Positions 11,349-22,508 of a stretch of 64,000 nucleotides of DNA are shown piece by piece. The stretch is from Termitomyces sp. T153 (Eukaryota > Basidiomycota > Agaricomycetes > Agaricales > Lyophyllaceae): the NCBI GenBank assembly GCA_018296165.2, contig JACKQL020000117.1, positions 62,001 through 126,000 of the forward strand, read 5' to 3'. The notes under the pieces are model-generated. The model did no database searches, was not told where the DNA came from, and was given only the letters and a program-made list of their open reading frames with translations. Numbering within the stretch: position 1 is the first letter of the stretch; the number at the start of each line of letters is the position of its first letter. The position numbers were made by a program, and so were the translations under genes.

Positions 11349-11875
11349 CCTTCAGTGGCAATGCCTCCAAGATCAGCTACAGCTGGTTGGAGTGGCTGCT
11401 GGCAGCCCTCCTGGCATCATACCACTCTCTCTCCTCATGCCATGAGATGATGTGGCAAGATCCAATGTTTTATGTGGAGTGCTCCATCAAACTCTGGTTC
11501 AGTATTAGGCCTGAACACCTGAACTTCCATAGTCATGATGGTGCCCATTGAGAAAGGTGAACATTAAAATGTCTAATGTTCTGATCATAACTTGTGGCAG
11601 TGAACTTCTTTTTGGAAGTTTGGTGCTGTTTCACAAACAAGTCAATGCTTGTTCACCTTAAAAAAATGTAACATTTCCATTATGGGTTGTGCAGCTTACA
11701 GTTCACACTTTGTCAGTCAAAACCAGTCATGATTCTGTCTACAAAATATGAAGTAAGGTACTGCCTTACATAAGTAAAGTAAGTACAGTTTTGAGGGTAG
11801 AATCATGTGATGCTACCAGATTAATACAAATATAATAAATAAAGATATGTATCTACTTTTAAGTTGAGAGGGTAA
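11349..11875. other. Repeat DNA, no gene recognised
   Basis: This continues the CpG-poor sequence interrupted by the Ty3 element. From about 11560 it becomes AT-rich. A minus-strand stretch (about 11551-11350) is protein-like but not assignable. A short purine run (GAGAGGG, 11866-11872) precedes the candidate LTR at 11876. Confidence 0.5.
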
Positions 11876-12145
11876 TGTCAGGTCTGCTGGACACTGTTAC
11901 ATTTGGCAACAAATGGGGTTTGGAACATTGCAGAGACTGGATGAAAGGATTAAGAGGATCAAAGAATCAAAGGTGAAGGAATCAGATGGAAGCAGAAGTG
12001 AGGTGGGAATTGAAAGGAAAGAATCTGAATGGGAAAGGTAGTTCTAATGATAAGTGGGATTAGCAGTGGGGATAAAGTGGGTAGTTTTGGTGTCCCTATT
12101 AATATTCTAGAACACAATTTAGATGGGGTGGCATGACATGGCATG

Positions 12146-12176
<31 letters not shown>

Positions 12177-12179
12177 ACA
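11876..12179 (+). repeat. Candidate LTR (304 bp) ending in a TTG microsatellite
   Basis: It begins TGTCAGGTCTGCTGG just after a purine run and ends TTGACA, giving TG...CA ends like other LTRs in the window. No second copy is present and the flanks (GGTAA and TTAGA) do not match, so this is a tentative call. A (TTG)n run of about ten units occupies 12146-12176. The right end coincides with the switch from CpG-poor to CpG-normal DNA. Confidence 0.35.
12146..12176. repeat. (TTG)n microsatellite
   Basis: About ten TTG units in a row, directly before the CpG-content boundary at 12180. Confidence 0.9.
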
Positions 12180-13414
12180 TTAGATCTCATTCCCAATTTG
12201 GAATAGTCCAGCTTACATCATGGTGGCCGCGTGTAATGGCAGACTTTGGTCTAACCTTGATTTTAAACTCTGAAGAGACACAAAAAGTGTCAAAGGGGAA
12301 AACTTGTAAGTATGATTTGGCACAAAACACAGTACTACAGAAAACATGCATCATCAGAGCATGATTTTTGTGATGTACAAGGAATGGGCAAAATTATAGG
12401 TAAAGATCGAAGGTCTGGGCATTGGAGTGATTGTTGAGGTCTGCACGGAGAGTCACCATGAATATAATGAATCTGTGGCAGCGCCATGTATCATATAAAC
12501 TTGCTGCAACATTTCAACGTTCAATAAATAAGACTCTTCAGCATGGCCATGGAAATCCTGGCCAAGAGATCATCAGTATTCCTTCGGCCAGCATTCACTA
12601 CCAAGATGGATGGCATTCCCGTAAATCCAAGTTTACACTTCTGACTTCAGTGATGTGGACTGAGAGCGGATGGTAATATCATCCTTTCCGTTCTTGATGT
12701 ATTGAAGACATCAAGTACAGAAGGTTTCGATCTCCGTTCAGGTCAACTTTCTCAAGAGTAAGATCATGATTAGACAAGAATAGATTATGAATACAACTGT
12801 GAGATGGTAGACTATGCACAGTGTCAGCAGTCCATGATGATAGGCTAATCTCACGTGAAGAGTGGATAACCGCGTTTGTATCGTGTTGGGGTTATTTTTC
12901 GGGATGCCGTGAAGTGCCGGCCATCGAATGCTGGTCATGCCGTCACCTACATACAACAATAATGACCTTATTTGGGGGGTGTACGTCATATCAATAGTGT
13001 CCATCCAATTAACCGATCCCACCTCTTGCCCATGGTTGTGATTGATTATGGCACACATGGAGAGTTTGGGCAACAAGGTCTTAGGATCTATCCACCGCGT
13101 GAACTTAACTGGCCAGAAGATCTCACTTTCTTCCCGAAAAGGAAACAAATTGCGCATGTGACTGACACTAGGATGATCGTCATGTGTCCGTGCCGTAACT
13201 AAAAGTGTTGCTGCTCACATACGTTTGAAGCGATGTATTTTGGCTTCTTCGATCTTTTGGGTCATATTGTCCCAGCAAACAGGAACTACATATTCTTATA
13301 ACACTTTCTACGGCGGCTGCCGTACCCCACTACCCCACTGTGAGTCTGTGACACTTACCAAGTTCTGGCAGTTATAACAAAATCAGAAACCGCATCTCAT
13401 TCTTTCACACCTGA
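12180..13414. other. Intergenic DNA upstream of the MFS gene
   Basis: CpG content returns to normal at 12180. A minus-strand open frame (13157-12738, 139 codons) and a plus-strand one (12972-13202) overlap. Neither resembles a known domain or has clear splice signals, so I do not call a gene. The last 100 bases or so contain AC/CT-rich sequence leading to the start codon at 13415. Confidence 0.5.
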
Positions 13415-15936
13415 ATGACTACACGTCTCTCCCCAAAGCCCGATACAAAGAAGGAGAGCATAATCGTCGATGTCGAGGAGAACACACGTGCCAGTGACCT
13501 TGATAATCTCGGCTTGCCTGTATCGGGTACTCCGGAGAGGCTAAAAGCAGAACGCAAACTCGTTCGAAAGCTCGACTCGAGGTTGTTGCCGACAGTTTTT
13601 GTCATATTCATTATGAATTATATTGATGTAGGTATCCATGACCATGTATGTAGAACATGCTCATTTGAGTAAACAGCGCAATGGCATCACAACTGCTAGA
13701 CTGAAAGGCATGCAGCAGGATCTGGGCATCTCGGGCCAGTATAGTCTCTTCAGATGATTTCCAGTTTCGGCTGAAATCTGTATAGATATTCAATACGCTA
13801 CAGTGATTGCAGTTCTTTATGCTTCGTACTGCCCAGCTCAAATACCTTCAAATATGGTATGTTAGTGTTTTCACTCTGTAAAATCTTGGGAGGTTTTGAC
13901 GTACCCACTACTATCTGAACAGCTTCTTAATTATCTTCCACGGTCACCAAACTTAATACTCATGCTTATATGACTTGTTTGATCTGACTAAGTCATAGAC
14001 CGTCCTTATACATCGGCCTCTGCGTAATTCTTTGGGGACTTACTAGCGCGCTCACAGGTGTTCGTCAATCCATTCTTGCGGGCCATTGATGATTTTCATA
14101 ATAGTGAAAGGTGACGAAAAACTTTGCTGGGATCCTAGCATGTCGCATGTTTATTGGCCTGCCTGAGTCGGCATTTTATCCTGGGGCGTCGTATCTCTTG
14201 TCACGATGGTACACAAAGAAGGTGATTACTATTTGATTCAAGAATTAATATACTTATAGAATTATACAGGAGTTGGCCTTTAGGCTTGCCATCCTGTATT
14301 CAGGGCTGCTGATTTCAAATGCGTTTGGATCTGTGAGCTGATCCATGTCTTCAATGATATTGAACTGAGAAAGACACTCTTTTTCAAGCTCATGGCTGCT
14401 GGCATCCTTGCAAATATGGAAGGAAAGCGCGGCATTCGAGCCTGGCGATGGTATGGAAATATATCATTGTATCAAATCCTATTTATTACCCTCCGCTGAC
14501 TTTGCCTGGAGGCTATTTTTCATTGAGGTAGCACAAGAATCCAAAACTGTAACCGTCCGCACCTCTGATGTTTTTATAGGGATCGATTACAATCCTCATC
14601 GGGTTTGCTAGCATGTGAAGTGTCCCTTGTCGTGCTTTTTGACCATCCTTATACAACTCCATAGGTGGCTTCTCCCGGACTACGTAAGGTATCTACTCTC
14701 AGTCGCAGTCGCTTTTTCAATTCAATCCTACCAGCCACATAATACATCTTGGATATCTCCTAATGAGCGACGTCTCGCTCTAGCCCGAATATCCGAAGAC
14801 GCAGGAGAAGCAGATCAAGATAACGCAGAAGATTCGTGTGTTCGGTTTCTTCTTGGCATTAGACTGATGGTTATTATGATTCTTCGGATATTGTAGTCCC
14901 CTGAAGGGTCTCAGGATGGCCATCAGTGATCCGCTTGTCCTAATCTTTACTATCCAAACGGTTTCGCAGCTTTTAGGTCTCAGCTTTGTAAATTTCTTCC
15001 CAACGTATGTACAACTAATTCATTTGAACTATCGATTTGGGTTTATTCCTCCTAAAGCCTAACCCAGACACTCGGCTTCTCGACGACAATTAGCTTATTG
15101 CTGGCTGCGTATGGGAGTACCATAATTCTCCATTTCCTCATTACTTATTAACATTTTTAGGCCTCCTTGGGTGTTTGCAAGCATTGCCTGTTGTCTCAGC
15201 GCGTGGCATGCGGACAGGACTGGCGAAAGATTTTTCCACATCGCTGGCTGGTGGTGGGGAGTCATAGTTGGCTTTATAATAGGTCTTTCGACCATGAAGA
15301 TTCCCGGTAGATATGTTGCGATGTTCCTCATGGCTTCCGGATATGCTGGTAAGTCTATTTAAAGCACCATCATCCACCCAGTTGGAATTCTTATGTCTAT
15401 CAGGTTTCGCAATGACTCTTGTATGGGTGTCTAACGCAATTCCACGGCCACCAGCGTACGAGTCTTATCACTTTGCCAAGGAGTTCGCTGAACCTTGCCG
15501 TATTGACAGAAAGCGTGCTGCAGCAATGGGAATAGTCAACGGTATTGGAAACTTAGGAAATCTGTTTGTCGCGGTTCTTGACCTGCTTTTCTTTGCACTG
15601 AAGGGCCTTCGCCATGCAGAATTGGATCATACACGTGGAAGACAGAATGGGGCCCCGAATATCACCAATCTATGGCTATTTCTCTCGCTGCTCTAGTATT
15701 CAGCACGATTCTTGCATGGGGTATGTCTCATCTGACACAAGCCCTGCCCAGCAAGTTGATATTCCTTGAAAGTGACAAGACAGATGCTTATAAAGAAGAA
15801 CAACCAGTTGGATGCAGATGAAAATGCCGCTTTGAAAGATGCAGACAGGGCCAGGGTTGAAGAGGCAGCTCGTCTGGAAGGCCTTACCTTTCAGCAAGCA
15901 ATGGAAAGGCGGAAGGGTTATCGATATCTTTACTAA
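13415..15936 (+). CDS. MFS transporter of the anion:cation symporter (Dal5/Tna1-like) type
   Basis: This is a membrane transporter with about 12 helices. The family imports organic anions such as allantoate, nicotinate or related vitamins; the substrate is not predictable here. Conserved blocks are joined by roughly 14 short introns: LLPTVFVIFIMNYID then RNGITTARLKGMQQDLG; VLYASYCPAQIPSNM; FIGLPESAFYPGASYLLSRW; GILANMEGKRGIRAW; ERRLALARISEDAGEAD; WVSNAIPRPPAKRAAAMGIV; a final basic tail ending RKGYRYLY and TAA (15934-15936). Intron 1 is 13627-13672. Intron 2 is best read as a GC-AG intron (13735-13785), which restores the frame to ISDIQYATVIAV. An intron starting GTACGAG interrupts PPA/KRAA near 15447. 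I found no break that splicing cannot explain, so the gene appears intact. It sits alone between repeat tracts. Confidence 0.88.
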
Positions 15937-16243
15937 ATTTACCCCATGCATACTGTGTCTTGATTTCTGGGATCGCACTTGTCACCTTCATGTACTTTGA
16001 CACAACTTTGGTTGTCTGTATGTAGTGATGTGCTAGGGGGTACTCGGTCTGCCCACATTATTACTCATCCTTTCATAACTTTAGACCTCTTTGAGTTGCC
16101 CTTGTTTAGTTGATTGGTTGATGGCCACACTGGCCAGGACATGTTGATAAATGCATATTGTCATGAACTCCTCGTGCTCACCAATTGTTTTGTTATTCAT
16201 ACTAGACTTACCCTGAGTCTCCGTTTCTTCATATTGCAGTTTT
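15937..16243. other. 3' flank of the MFS gene
   Basis: No gene or repeat recognised. The Ty3 LTR at 16244 begins about 300 bases after the stop codon. Confidence 0.5.
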
Positions 16244-16436
16244 TGTAATCTCGATTACTACTTACTGGATTCGGACATACATGTTTGGACTGAACCTTAT
16301 TTCCCTCTCCACATATATGCGTCGCCCACATCCTTTCGTGCTTGCTTCTCGCTTTTCCTTCTCGATATCTACTTGTACTCGTGTTACGTAGCCTAAAGAC
16401 ATAGCGTGGTCCCGTTCCGTCGTCTGAACCCCTACA
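16244..16436 (+). repeat. 5' LTR (193 bp) retaining CpG
   Basis: It aligns with 19590-19770. By eye it holds 13 CpG dinucleotides, while the partner LTR holds none. At most of these sites the partner has TG or CA. The right copy also has a short extra segment after GGACAGACAGC. Confidence 0.85.
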
Positions 16437-16925
16437 AGTGGAGACATATGTCTTACACTTTTTTTGAACAACAGATCCACGCAACCCTTAGGAACTCGGC
16501 GTTCAATGCCAGGGACAACCGCTGTAGAAACTCTGTCTGGCTAGCCTTGTTGATCGTACTAGTTTCTCTTGAGATTGGAAGAGGGTGTACTAGGCGGGAA
16601 GTCTATGTGCTCTTAGATTCTTTAGATTGTTCAGACTACTCTCGAGCTCATGACATGTGAGTAAACCATTGCCAAACTGCCTTGTCTTCCTTCAATTTCT
16701 ACACCCTTAACAACCAGGAGCCAGGCACTACAAAATGCTGTCTAGTCCTTGCTATTGCAGGTGCTAAGTGAATCAACCCCTGATCCAGTTCTGTGTCAAG
16801 GATCCTATCTGTACTCAGTTCCTGAACATGATCCTTGGCATAGATCAAAGAGTACCTGTTAGACTTTGTCATCAGAATATTCCGCTGTATCACCACACAT
16901 ATACCCAACCGTATATCCCACCACC

Positions 16926-17865
16926 ATGACACCAAAACTAGCAATCTGTGAGGAACACAGCTCAAAACCACCGTTGGTCACTGAGGGTGATTTGACACCT
17001 GAGGTTCTTCAACAATATGCCAATTACTGTGTCAATTATTTCCAGGCAAAACAGATCTCAGAACCCAAAATGGTTTGGCAGGTTGACACATCCTTCAAGG
17101 ATCATTGTATCCATGATTGGATTGCTGCTAAGCAGGCACATATTGAAATTTTCCTTGAAGGCTTTTGTGCAGGAGATCAAAGAGAAGTATCTCCCTCCAG
17201 ACTGGCATGACAATCTATGTTACTAAATCCTATCCTCTGTCTTTACTCCCTTGAAAGGGACTTTCTGGGATTTTGTGTGCCACTTACAGAAACTCAATTT
17301 CCTCTTGGTTGGGATGTCTGCTCACATGGACATTGACACCCTTCACATCTAGATTGAAGCCAAGATGGATGCACCTTTACATCATGTGTATAAGAAGGAG
17401 GGGCTGAAGGATGAGAAGGAGTTCCAGAAATGGCTTGAAGGCAACCAAGTTCATGATAATGCCCACCACTATGTTGAGAGATGTCAAAGGGAAATTACTA
17501 ATGAGGCAGTGCATGCTTCAAAGAAACCCTTACTCTCATCCACAAAACATAACACTGCAAATACTGTCTCTGTTCTTACTAGCTCCTTGTCCCACCATTC
17601 TGCTGGGAAACTACTGCCCCTGACTGCCAAAGAATGTAAACTGTTGATGCTGAATGAGCGGTGCTTCAAGTGCTGCTACCCATTTGCTGGTCACCTTGCC
17701 AAAGATTGCAAGAATGGTTTCCTGGATCTGTCCATCTACCAGATGATCACCCAGTCTGTGATCAATGCAAAGAAGGCTTTGTGCACACATATGTCAAAGC
17801 CTGCCAGTGTTAAAGCCTCAGGTGCCCCACTGGCTGCCATCTCTGCAGCTGCCACATCAAGCTAG
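16926..17865 (+). pseudogene. Ty3 gag remnant
   Basis: It starts at ATG 16926 (MTPKLAICEE). The frame breaks near 17205 and resumes at 17365-17865 after a stretch with stops. The latter half carries a zinc knuckle, CFKCCYPFAGHLAKDC (about 17665-17712), spaced C-x2-C-x6-H-x4-C. Many codons ending or starting at former CpGs appear changed. It would have been the capsid/nucleocapsid protein. Confidence 0.75.
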
Positions 17866-18320
17866 TCTCTCAAACTGAGTGCATCCACTCAGTCAGTGGC
17901 TGCTGTACTACCTCAATTGCCCTGTGCAATTGTCTATGCTGAGGGTCCTGATTCATCCAATGATTTTGTCCAGTTGAACACCTTAGTGTCTGTGTCTGCC
18001 ACTTGCACAAACCATTTCAGATTGATGTTGCCTCGAAAGATGGTTCAAGGAAAGCTATGGTACTACTGGACTATTATAAAATTTGTGTAATGTCTCTAGA
18101 CCAGTCTTGGTCTTGCACCTTTTATTGCACCTAGTCTTTGTTTGCCTCTGATCCTTAGTCTCCCTTTTATGAAATCAAATCACATTGTTGTTGATGTTGA
18201 AGCTAGTACTGTTATAGACAAACAAAGTAATAGAATCCTGAGCCTGTTGTTGCATTACTTCCAAAGACCTTTGTCTCTCTGCAAAAAAAATTCAAACAGA
18301 CTCAGAGGGACTAGAAAGAG

Positions 18321-19440
18321 ATGATCAGGGAATTGAAATTTGTCTGCATGAAATGTCTGAGACATATGGAGCACCTCAGTTTGTTCAGAATTGTCATAGA
18401 AGTAGACCTTGTCAGCACTGTCCAAGCATGTGTTGAGCAATTGGCAACAGTACAAACACTGGCTGGGTTGGACCCCTGTTTGAAAACAGAGTTTCATGAT
18501 GTGTTTGAGCCTATTGGTCATGTCTGTGACCTGCCCCAGGACATTTTGGCAGAACTTTGTTTGAAAAAGGAAAACCAAGCGATCAAGTCTCACTCCACAA
18601 AAATATTGTAAAGTGTGGAAGTTGCTGATTGATGCACATCTGGCTGCAGGCCATATTGGTCTCTCATCCTCTGTTTTTGCTTCTCCCACCTTCATCATAC
18701 CAAAGGCAGACCCTGTTGCAGCACCATGGTGGGTTAATGATTTTCATGAGTTGAATGCAAACACTGTACCCAATGACCATCCCCTCCCACAGGTCAAAGA
18801 TATCTTGAATGATTGTTTGAAGGGGAAGTTTTTTGCCATCATTGACCTTATTGATGCTTTTTTCCAGACACCAATGCACCCTGACCACATACATCTCACT
18901 GCTGTGTCCACCCCTTTCAGCCTTTATGAGTGGTTGGTCATACCCATGGAATTGCGCAACACACCTGCTATACATCAGTGCAGAGCCATTGTGGCATTGC
19001 ATGATTACATTGGCAAATTCTGCCACATTCACCTGGACAATGTTGTTATCTGGTCAGATTTAATAGAGGAACATGAACAGAATGTCTGAAAGATCCTTCA
19101 AGCATTGTGAGATGCTCACTTGTTTGTCAATCTCAAGAAGTGTCACTTGTCCTGCCTGACCATTGATTTTTTGGGTCACCACATCTCGGCTGCAGGTATT
19201 GAGGCAGATGAGGGTAAGGTGAAATGTATATTGTGCTGGCCAAAGCCTGAGTGTGCAAAGGATGCATGGTCATTTTTGGGGCTGGTGTGATACATTGCCA
19301 TTTTTCTGCTGCACTTAGCAAATCACACTGCAGTATTGAAAAAATTGACAACACATGAGTGCAATTTGACATTTTCAAAGTGGATGTCCAGGCATCAACA
19401 TGCTGTCAACACTATAAAGGAAATTGTTCTTTGCTGTGAT
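18321..19440 (+). pseudogene. Ty3 reverse transcriptase remnant with altered catalytic motif
   Basis: The region 18321-18611 reads as the pre-RT part. The RT proper (18613-19089 and on) includes ASPTFIIPKAD, FAIIDLIDAFFQTPMHPDH and YEWLVIPMELRN. The catalytic motif reads HLDNVVIWSD (19030-19059) where the family has [YF]-[ILV]-D-D. The second aspartate is asparagine. A GACGAT to GACAAT change at a CpG explains this. Stops follow at about 19087 and 19108. RNase H is only partly recognisable (to about 19440) and integrase is absent. Confidence 0.8.
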
Positions 19441-19589
19441 GTGCAGTCTTCTTTTCACCATTCTTACTGCTGGTAGCTTTTCCCACAGGGTTTTTAATGC
19501 ACCTGTGCAAGCAGTTTGTTTGGCTACTTCTCTGACTCCTCTCTCATTTTTGTCTTCTTACCCAGCAAATTTTTTACATTGGAGAGGGG

Positions 19590-19770
19590 TGTAATCCCAA
19601 TTACTACTTACTGGATTTGGACAGACAGCTACATTATACATGTTTGGACTGAACCTTATTTCCCTCTCCACATATATGTGTTGCCCACATCCTTTCTTGC
19701 TTGCTTCTCACTTTTCCTTCCCAATATCTACTTGTACTTGTGCTATGTAGTCTAAAGACATAGTGTGGTC
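19590..19770 (+). repeat. 3' LTR, truncated, CpG-free
   Basis: It begins TGTAATCCC right after a polypurine run. It matches 16244-16414 and then breaks off at CCTGTTC, where sequence of a different element begins. No CpG remains in it. Confidence 0.85.
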
Positions 19771-19774
19771 CTGT

Positions 19775-20261
19775 TCAAACAGACCTAGTCATAAACTGGA
19801 TTTCAAGAAATTTGGCCCATTCCAAGTTTTGCAGAAGATATTCAACACTGTTTACCAAGTGGAGCTGGCAGACAGGTGATCAATCCACAATGTGTCCCAC
19901 ATCTCCTGTCTGGTGCCAGCACATGAGGACACCATCCTGGGCCATAGGCAAGAACCCCCACACCATTCCAGATGGAGATCAGAGACAAAGTTAAGATAGA
20001 GCAAATTTTGCATGAGAGGAGGATGAGAGGAGGAGTCAGAGATTTCCTAGTGCACTGGAAAGGTTATAATGAAATTGAGGACAAGTGGCTCAGGGAATAC
20101 AACATGCCACACAAGCTGGAAGCAATACAAGAGTTCAGGGAGAACAAGCATACACAAGAAAAACAATGCCATGGCAGAACCCATCATTAGCACCCAAATA
20201 CATAGGTGCCCAGGACAGTGGCTTTTTTCCCCTTTCTCTATCTTACAAGTTGGGGGCAGGT
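19775..20261 (+). pseudogene. Integrase C-terminus and chromodomain of another Ty3 element
   Basis: The text KLDFKKFGPFQVLQKI then NVSHISCLVPAHED is the typical integrase tail of chromoviruses. It is followed by a chromodomain, KIEQILHERRMRGGVRDFLV then HWKGYNEIEDKWL (about 19990-20095). Stop codons and a frame change interrupt it. The left edge is abrupt, directly at the truncated LTR end (about 19770). A purine run (GGGGGCAGG, about 20252-20260) and an LTR start follow. This is therefore the 3' end of an element whose front was replaced or deleted. Confidence 0.75.
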
Positions 20262-20494
20262 GTCATGGTAAACACATGACTGTGCCCTATACATTGTAGT
20301 CAACCTCTGAGTAGAACTCCTTATGTTGATTCATATGGCACACACATGACTGTGCCTATACATTGTAGTCAACCCCTCAGTAGAACTCCTTATGTCAACT
20401 CATTCTGTCTATAGGTATGTAAAAGCTTGTACTACACAAACACACCAATACATTTCTGCCTATAGCACTCTTGTTTGCACTGTGTTGCAACTTG
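20262..20494 (+). repeat. LTR of the second Ty3 element, with internal duplication
   Basis: It starts TGTCATGG after a polypurine run and probably ends near CAACTTGTCA. Inside, a block of about 68 bp (CACATGACTGTGCC...AACTCCTTATGT) occurs twice in tandem (about 20272-20335 and 20342-20402) with small differences. The right end is uncertain because no partner LTR is in the window. Confidence 0.55.
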
Positions 20495-20499
20495 TCAAA

Positions 20500-20885
20500 A
20501 AGAGCCTTACATAGTGTCAGCCAAGCATTCCACATCAATGGGGACAGTTTTTTGGCCCTCTATTAAAAGTCTAACCAATACTTGGTATGTCCTTCTTTGA
20601 CTCTGATAACTGCCTGATTCCTTCTTAGAATGCTTTCTAACAGCTTCTGGTATGTTTCTAGAAGGATATGCTTTCATTCCTCTACCACTCTCTTCCATAA
20701 CTTGTGTACTCCCATTGGTAGTGTAGAATGATCATTCACTTCTTCTTCAAGTAACCCACAGATGTTCAATAGATTGATGTTTGGGGTTGGGCATGCAAGG
20801 AGAGCACTTATGATGTTGTCTTCAAACTACCAAGATGCCTTCTTGGAAGTGTGTTTTGGGTCATTGTCCTGCCAGAAAATTTGTC
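20500..20885 (-). pseudogene. Tc1-like transposase C-terminal remnant
   Basis: Read on the minus strand from 20885, the sequence gives WQDNDPKHTSKKASW, then a degraded LLNICGLLEEE block where the family has a P-x-L-N-P-I-E-x-x-W motif, and near the end VIRVKEGHTKYW (about 20560). These match the order of a Tc1/mariner DDE transposase. The middle aspartate of the triad (in QDNDPKH) is visible. Stops and AT-rich decay follow. No terminal inverted repeats were found. Confidence 0.8.
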
Positions 20886-22508
20886 AAATGAGTTTTAAAT
20901 TGAGAAGAACATTTGAAAATTATTTGAAGGCCTTATATTTGAAAATCACTTAACAAAGATCTATATGGATGATCAATACTCTTTCCCTTTAATCAAAGTA
21001 GCTTGTCATACATGAAAGTTTTCTTTCAATAGGCTGATCTTAAAAATCAAACCAAAATCTTGAGAAACTTTTGAACCAAGCATTATAGTTTCTTCATTTA
21101 ATTTAATTTAAATATTATTACATAGGCTACCAAAATACCATTGGAAATAAATTCATGGTGGCTATTGTCCAAAACCACTTGAAGAGAATTTCAAATTTGA
21201 TTAACCTATTCCTATCATATTCTTAAAGTCTTCTAGCTCAAGATATTGTTTCCTACACACAGTGAATGAAGGCATGTAGGCTTACATATATGGTTGCTTG
21301 CACTCAAGAACACATGTATAGGTTCACTTAACAGTTGAATGTTGTTGTGAAAACAAATAAATCTCAATATTAGCAACACTATGAGAGTCGACACTGGAAG
21401 ATCGTTACAGGTACCTAGCTAAGAAAAAAAAAACACCGAGAAATCAGAGTACAACTGCTTCAAGTAACTAGAGTTGATTTCTGGGATTCATCAGTGACCA
21501 TCCCCTGGCCAAACTTGAGCTATACAATGTCTACTCGGACGCATGCGACAAAATTTATGTCAATAAAGCGCTCAGAAGTTTGACCGTCCAGCAAAAACAA
21601 GAGAAAGCAGAACGGTGTATGTATTTCCGTTTGGAACATCAAACACAGCCACAATAAGTCTAGGCCGCGATATGTAAGGATTGTGCCCTGCCGCTCACTA
21701 GAGTTTACAGCTTGTCTTTTTGCCCATTTTCGTCTGCTCGACAATCACTGCCCAACCTCTACGTACCCAGCCGATTGGTGTCTCGGTTGAATTTTCTCAA
21801 GTCTTCCGTTTCCGTGACTCTAATTCCTTCGGTTCTATCCGACTCCAATGTCCAATTTATTGACAATTCAACCTCAGACCGCTCAAGGATAGATCTGCGT
21901 CGATAGAGGTTGAGATAGACTTGGGAAGAGTATCATCAAGAATATGTTTACTTCGAGCAGTACGTTGCGTTCAGGAGAAGCACTAACTCTACATCTCATG
22001 GATTTCATTTGCCAGCCTGAGTTCGCGGACCGCCCCGGGAATACTCAGGGTACAGTCTGTAACGATTATTCAGGAGCTTCAACAACGCTGCCGGGGGTCA
22101 TAACTGGCATGTGCATTACTACGCTACGCCAATATGGTCTAACGGGCTCCAAGGAGAATCTATAGGATCCTATGATAATGTAGCAAAACCTTCGGATCAT
22201 GTTACTCCACCATTTCAATACTGTGACGTCATAATTCCCATCTTAATATTCCATCTATAAGGTAACTCCTTTGACTTATGATGTCTTACATATAGACGAG
22301 GACAGTGAGTCATTAATCATTCTCCATACTGTCAAAATTTACAGGTGGGTTAGTCTAGTTCTTGTTTTGTGATGACAGGCTCATATTCCAATTTAGCCTA
22401 AACCGAACATATCTGCAGCTGTCAGTCACAGTCAGTGGTCACTAGCATTCGCCTTGAGATAAAGGGGTGACGCGTGATGCTTAGAAGCTTGCTTCGAAAG
22501 CATTTAAC
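20886..22508. other. AT-rich repeat decay (to about 21380), then CpG-normal intergenic DNA
   Basis: From 20886 to about 21380 the DNA is AT-rich and CpG-free, with nothing recognisable. From about 21389 CpG becomes normal. Several small open frames (for example 21712-21906 and 21944-22165) have no recognised domain and no supporting splice structure. The last few hundred bases probably hold the promoter of the YTH gene. Confidence 0.5.

Larger units (their letters stand above)
16244..19770 (+). mobile_element. Truncated Ty3 element with CpG-normal 5' LTR and CpG-free 3' LTR
   Basis: The 5' LTR (16244-16436) begins TGTAATC and ends CCCTACA. The 3' LTR begins at 19590 after a purine run (GGAGAGGGG) but stops at about 19770, lacking its last 20-25 bases. 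Inside are a gag with zinc knuckle and a reverse transcriptase. No integrase lies between the reverse transcriptase and the 3' LTR, so an internal deletion is likely. The left LTR and leader (to about 16640) keep their CpGs, while everything after that has lost them. No target duplication can be read because the right end is cut off. Confidence 0.8.

Noticed and set aside
12738..13202. Two overlapping open frames upstream of the MFS gene
   Set aside because: No domain, no splice structure and conflicting strands; likely chance frames in CpG-normal DNA.
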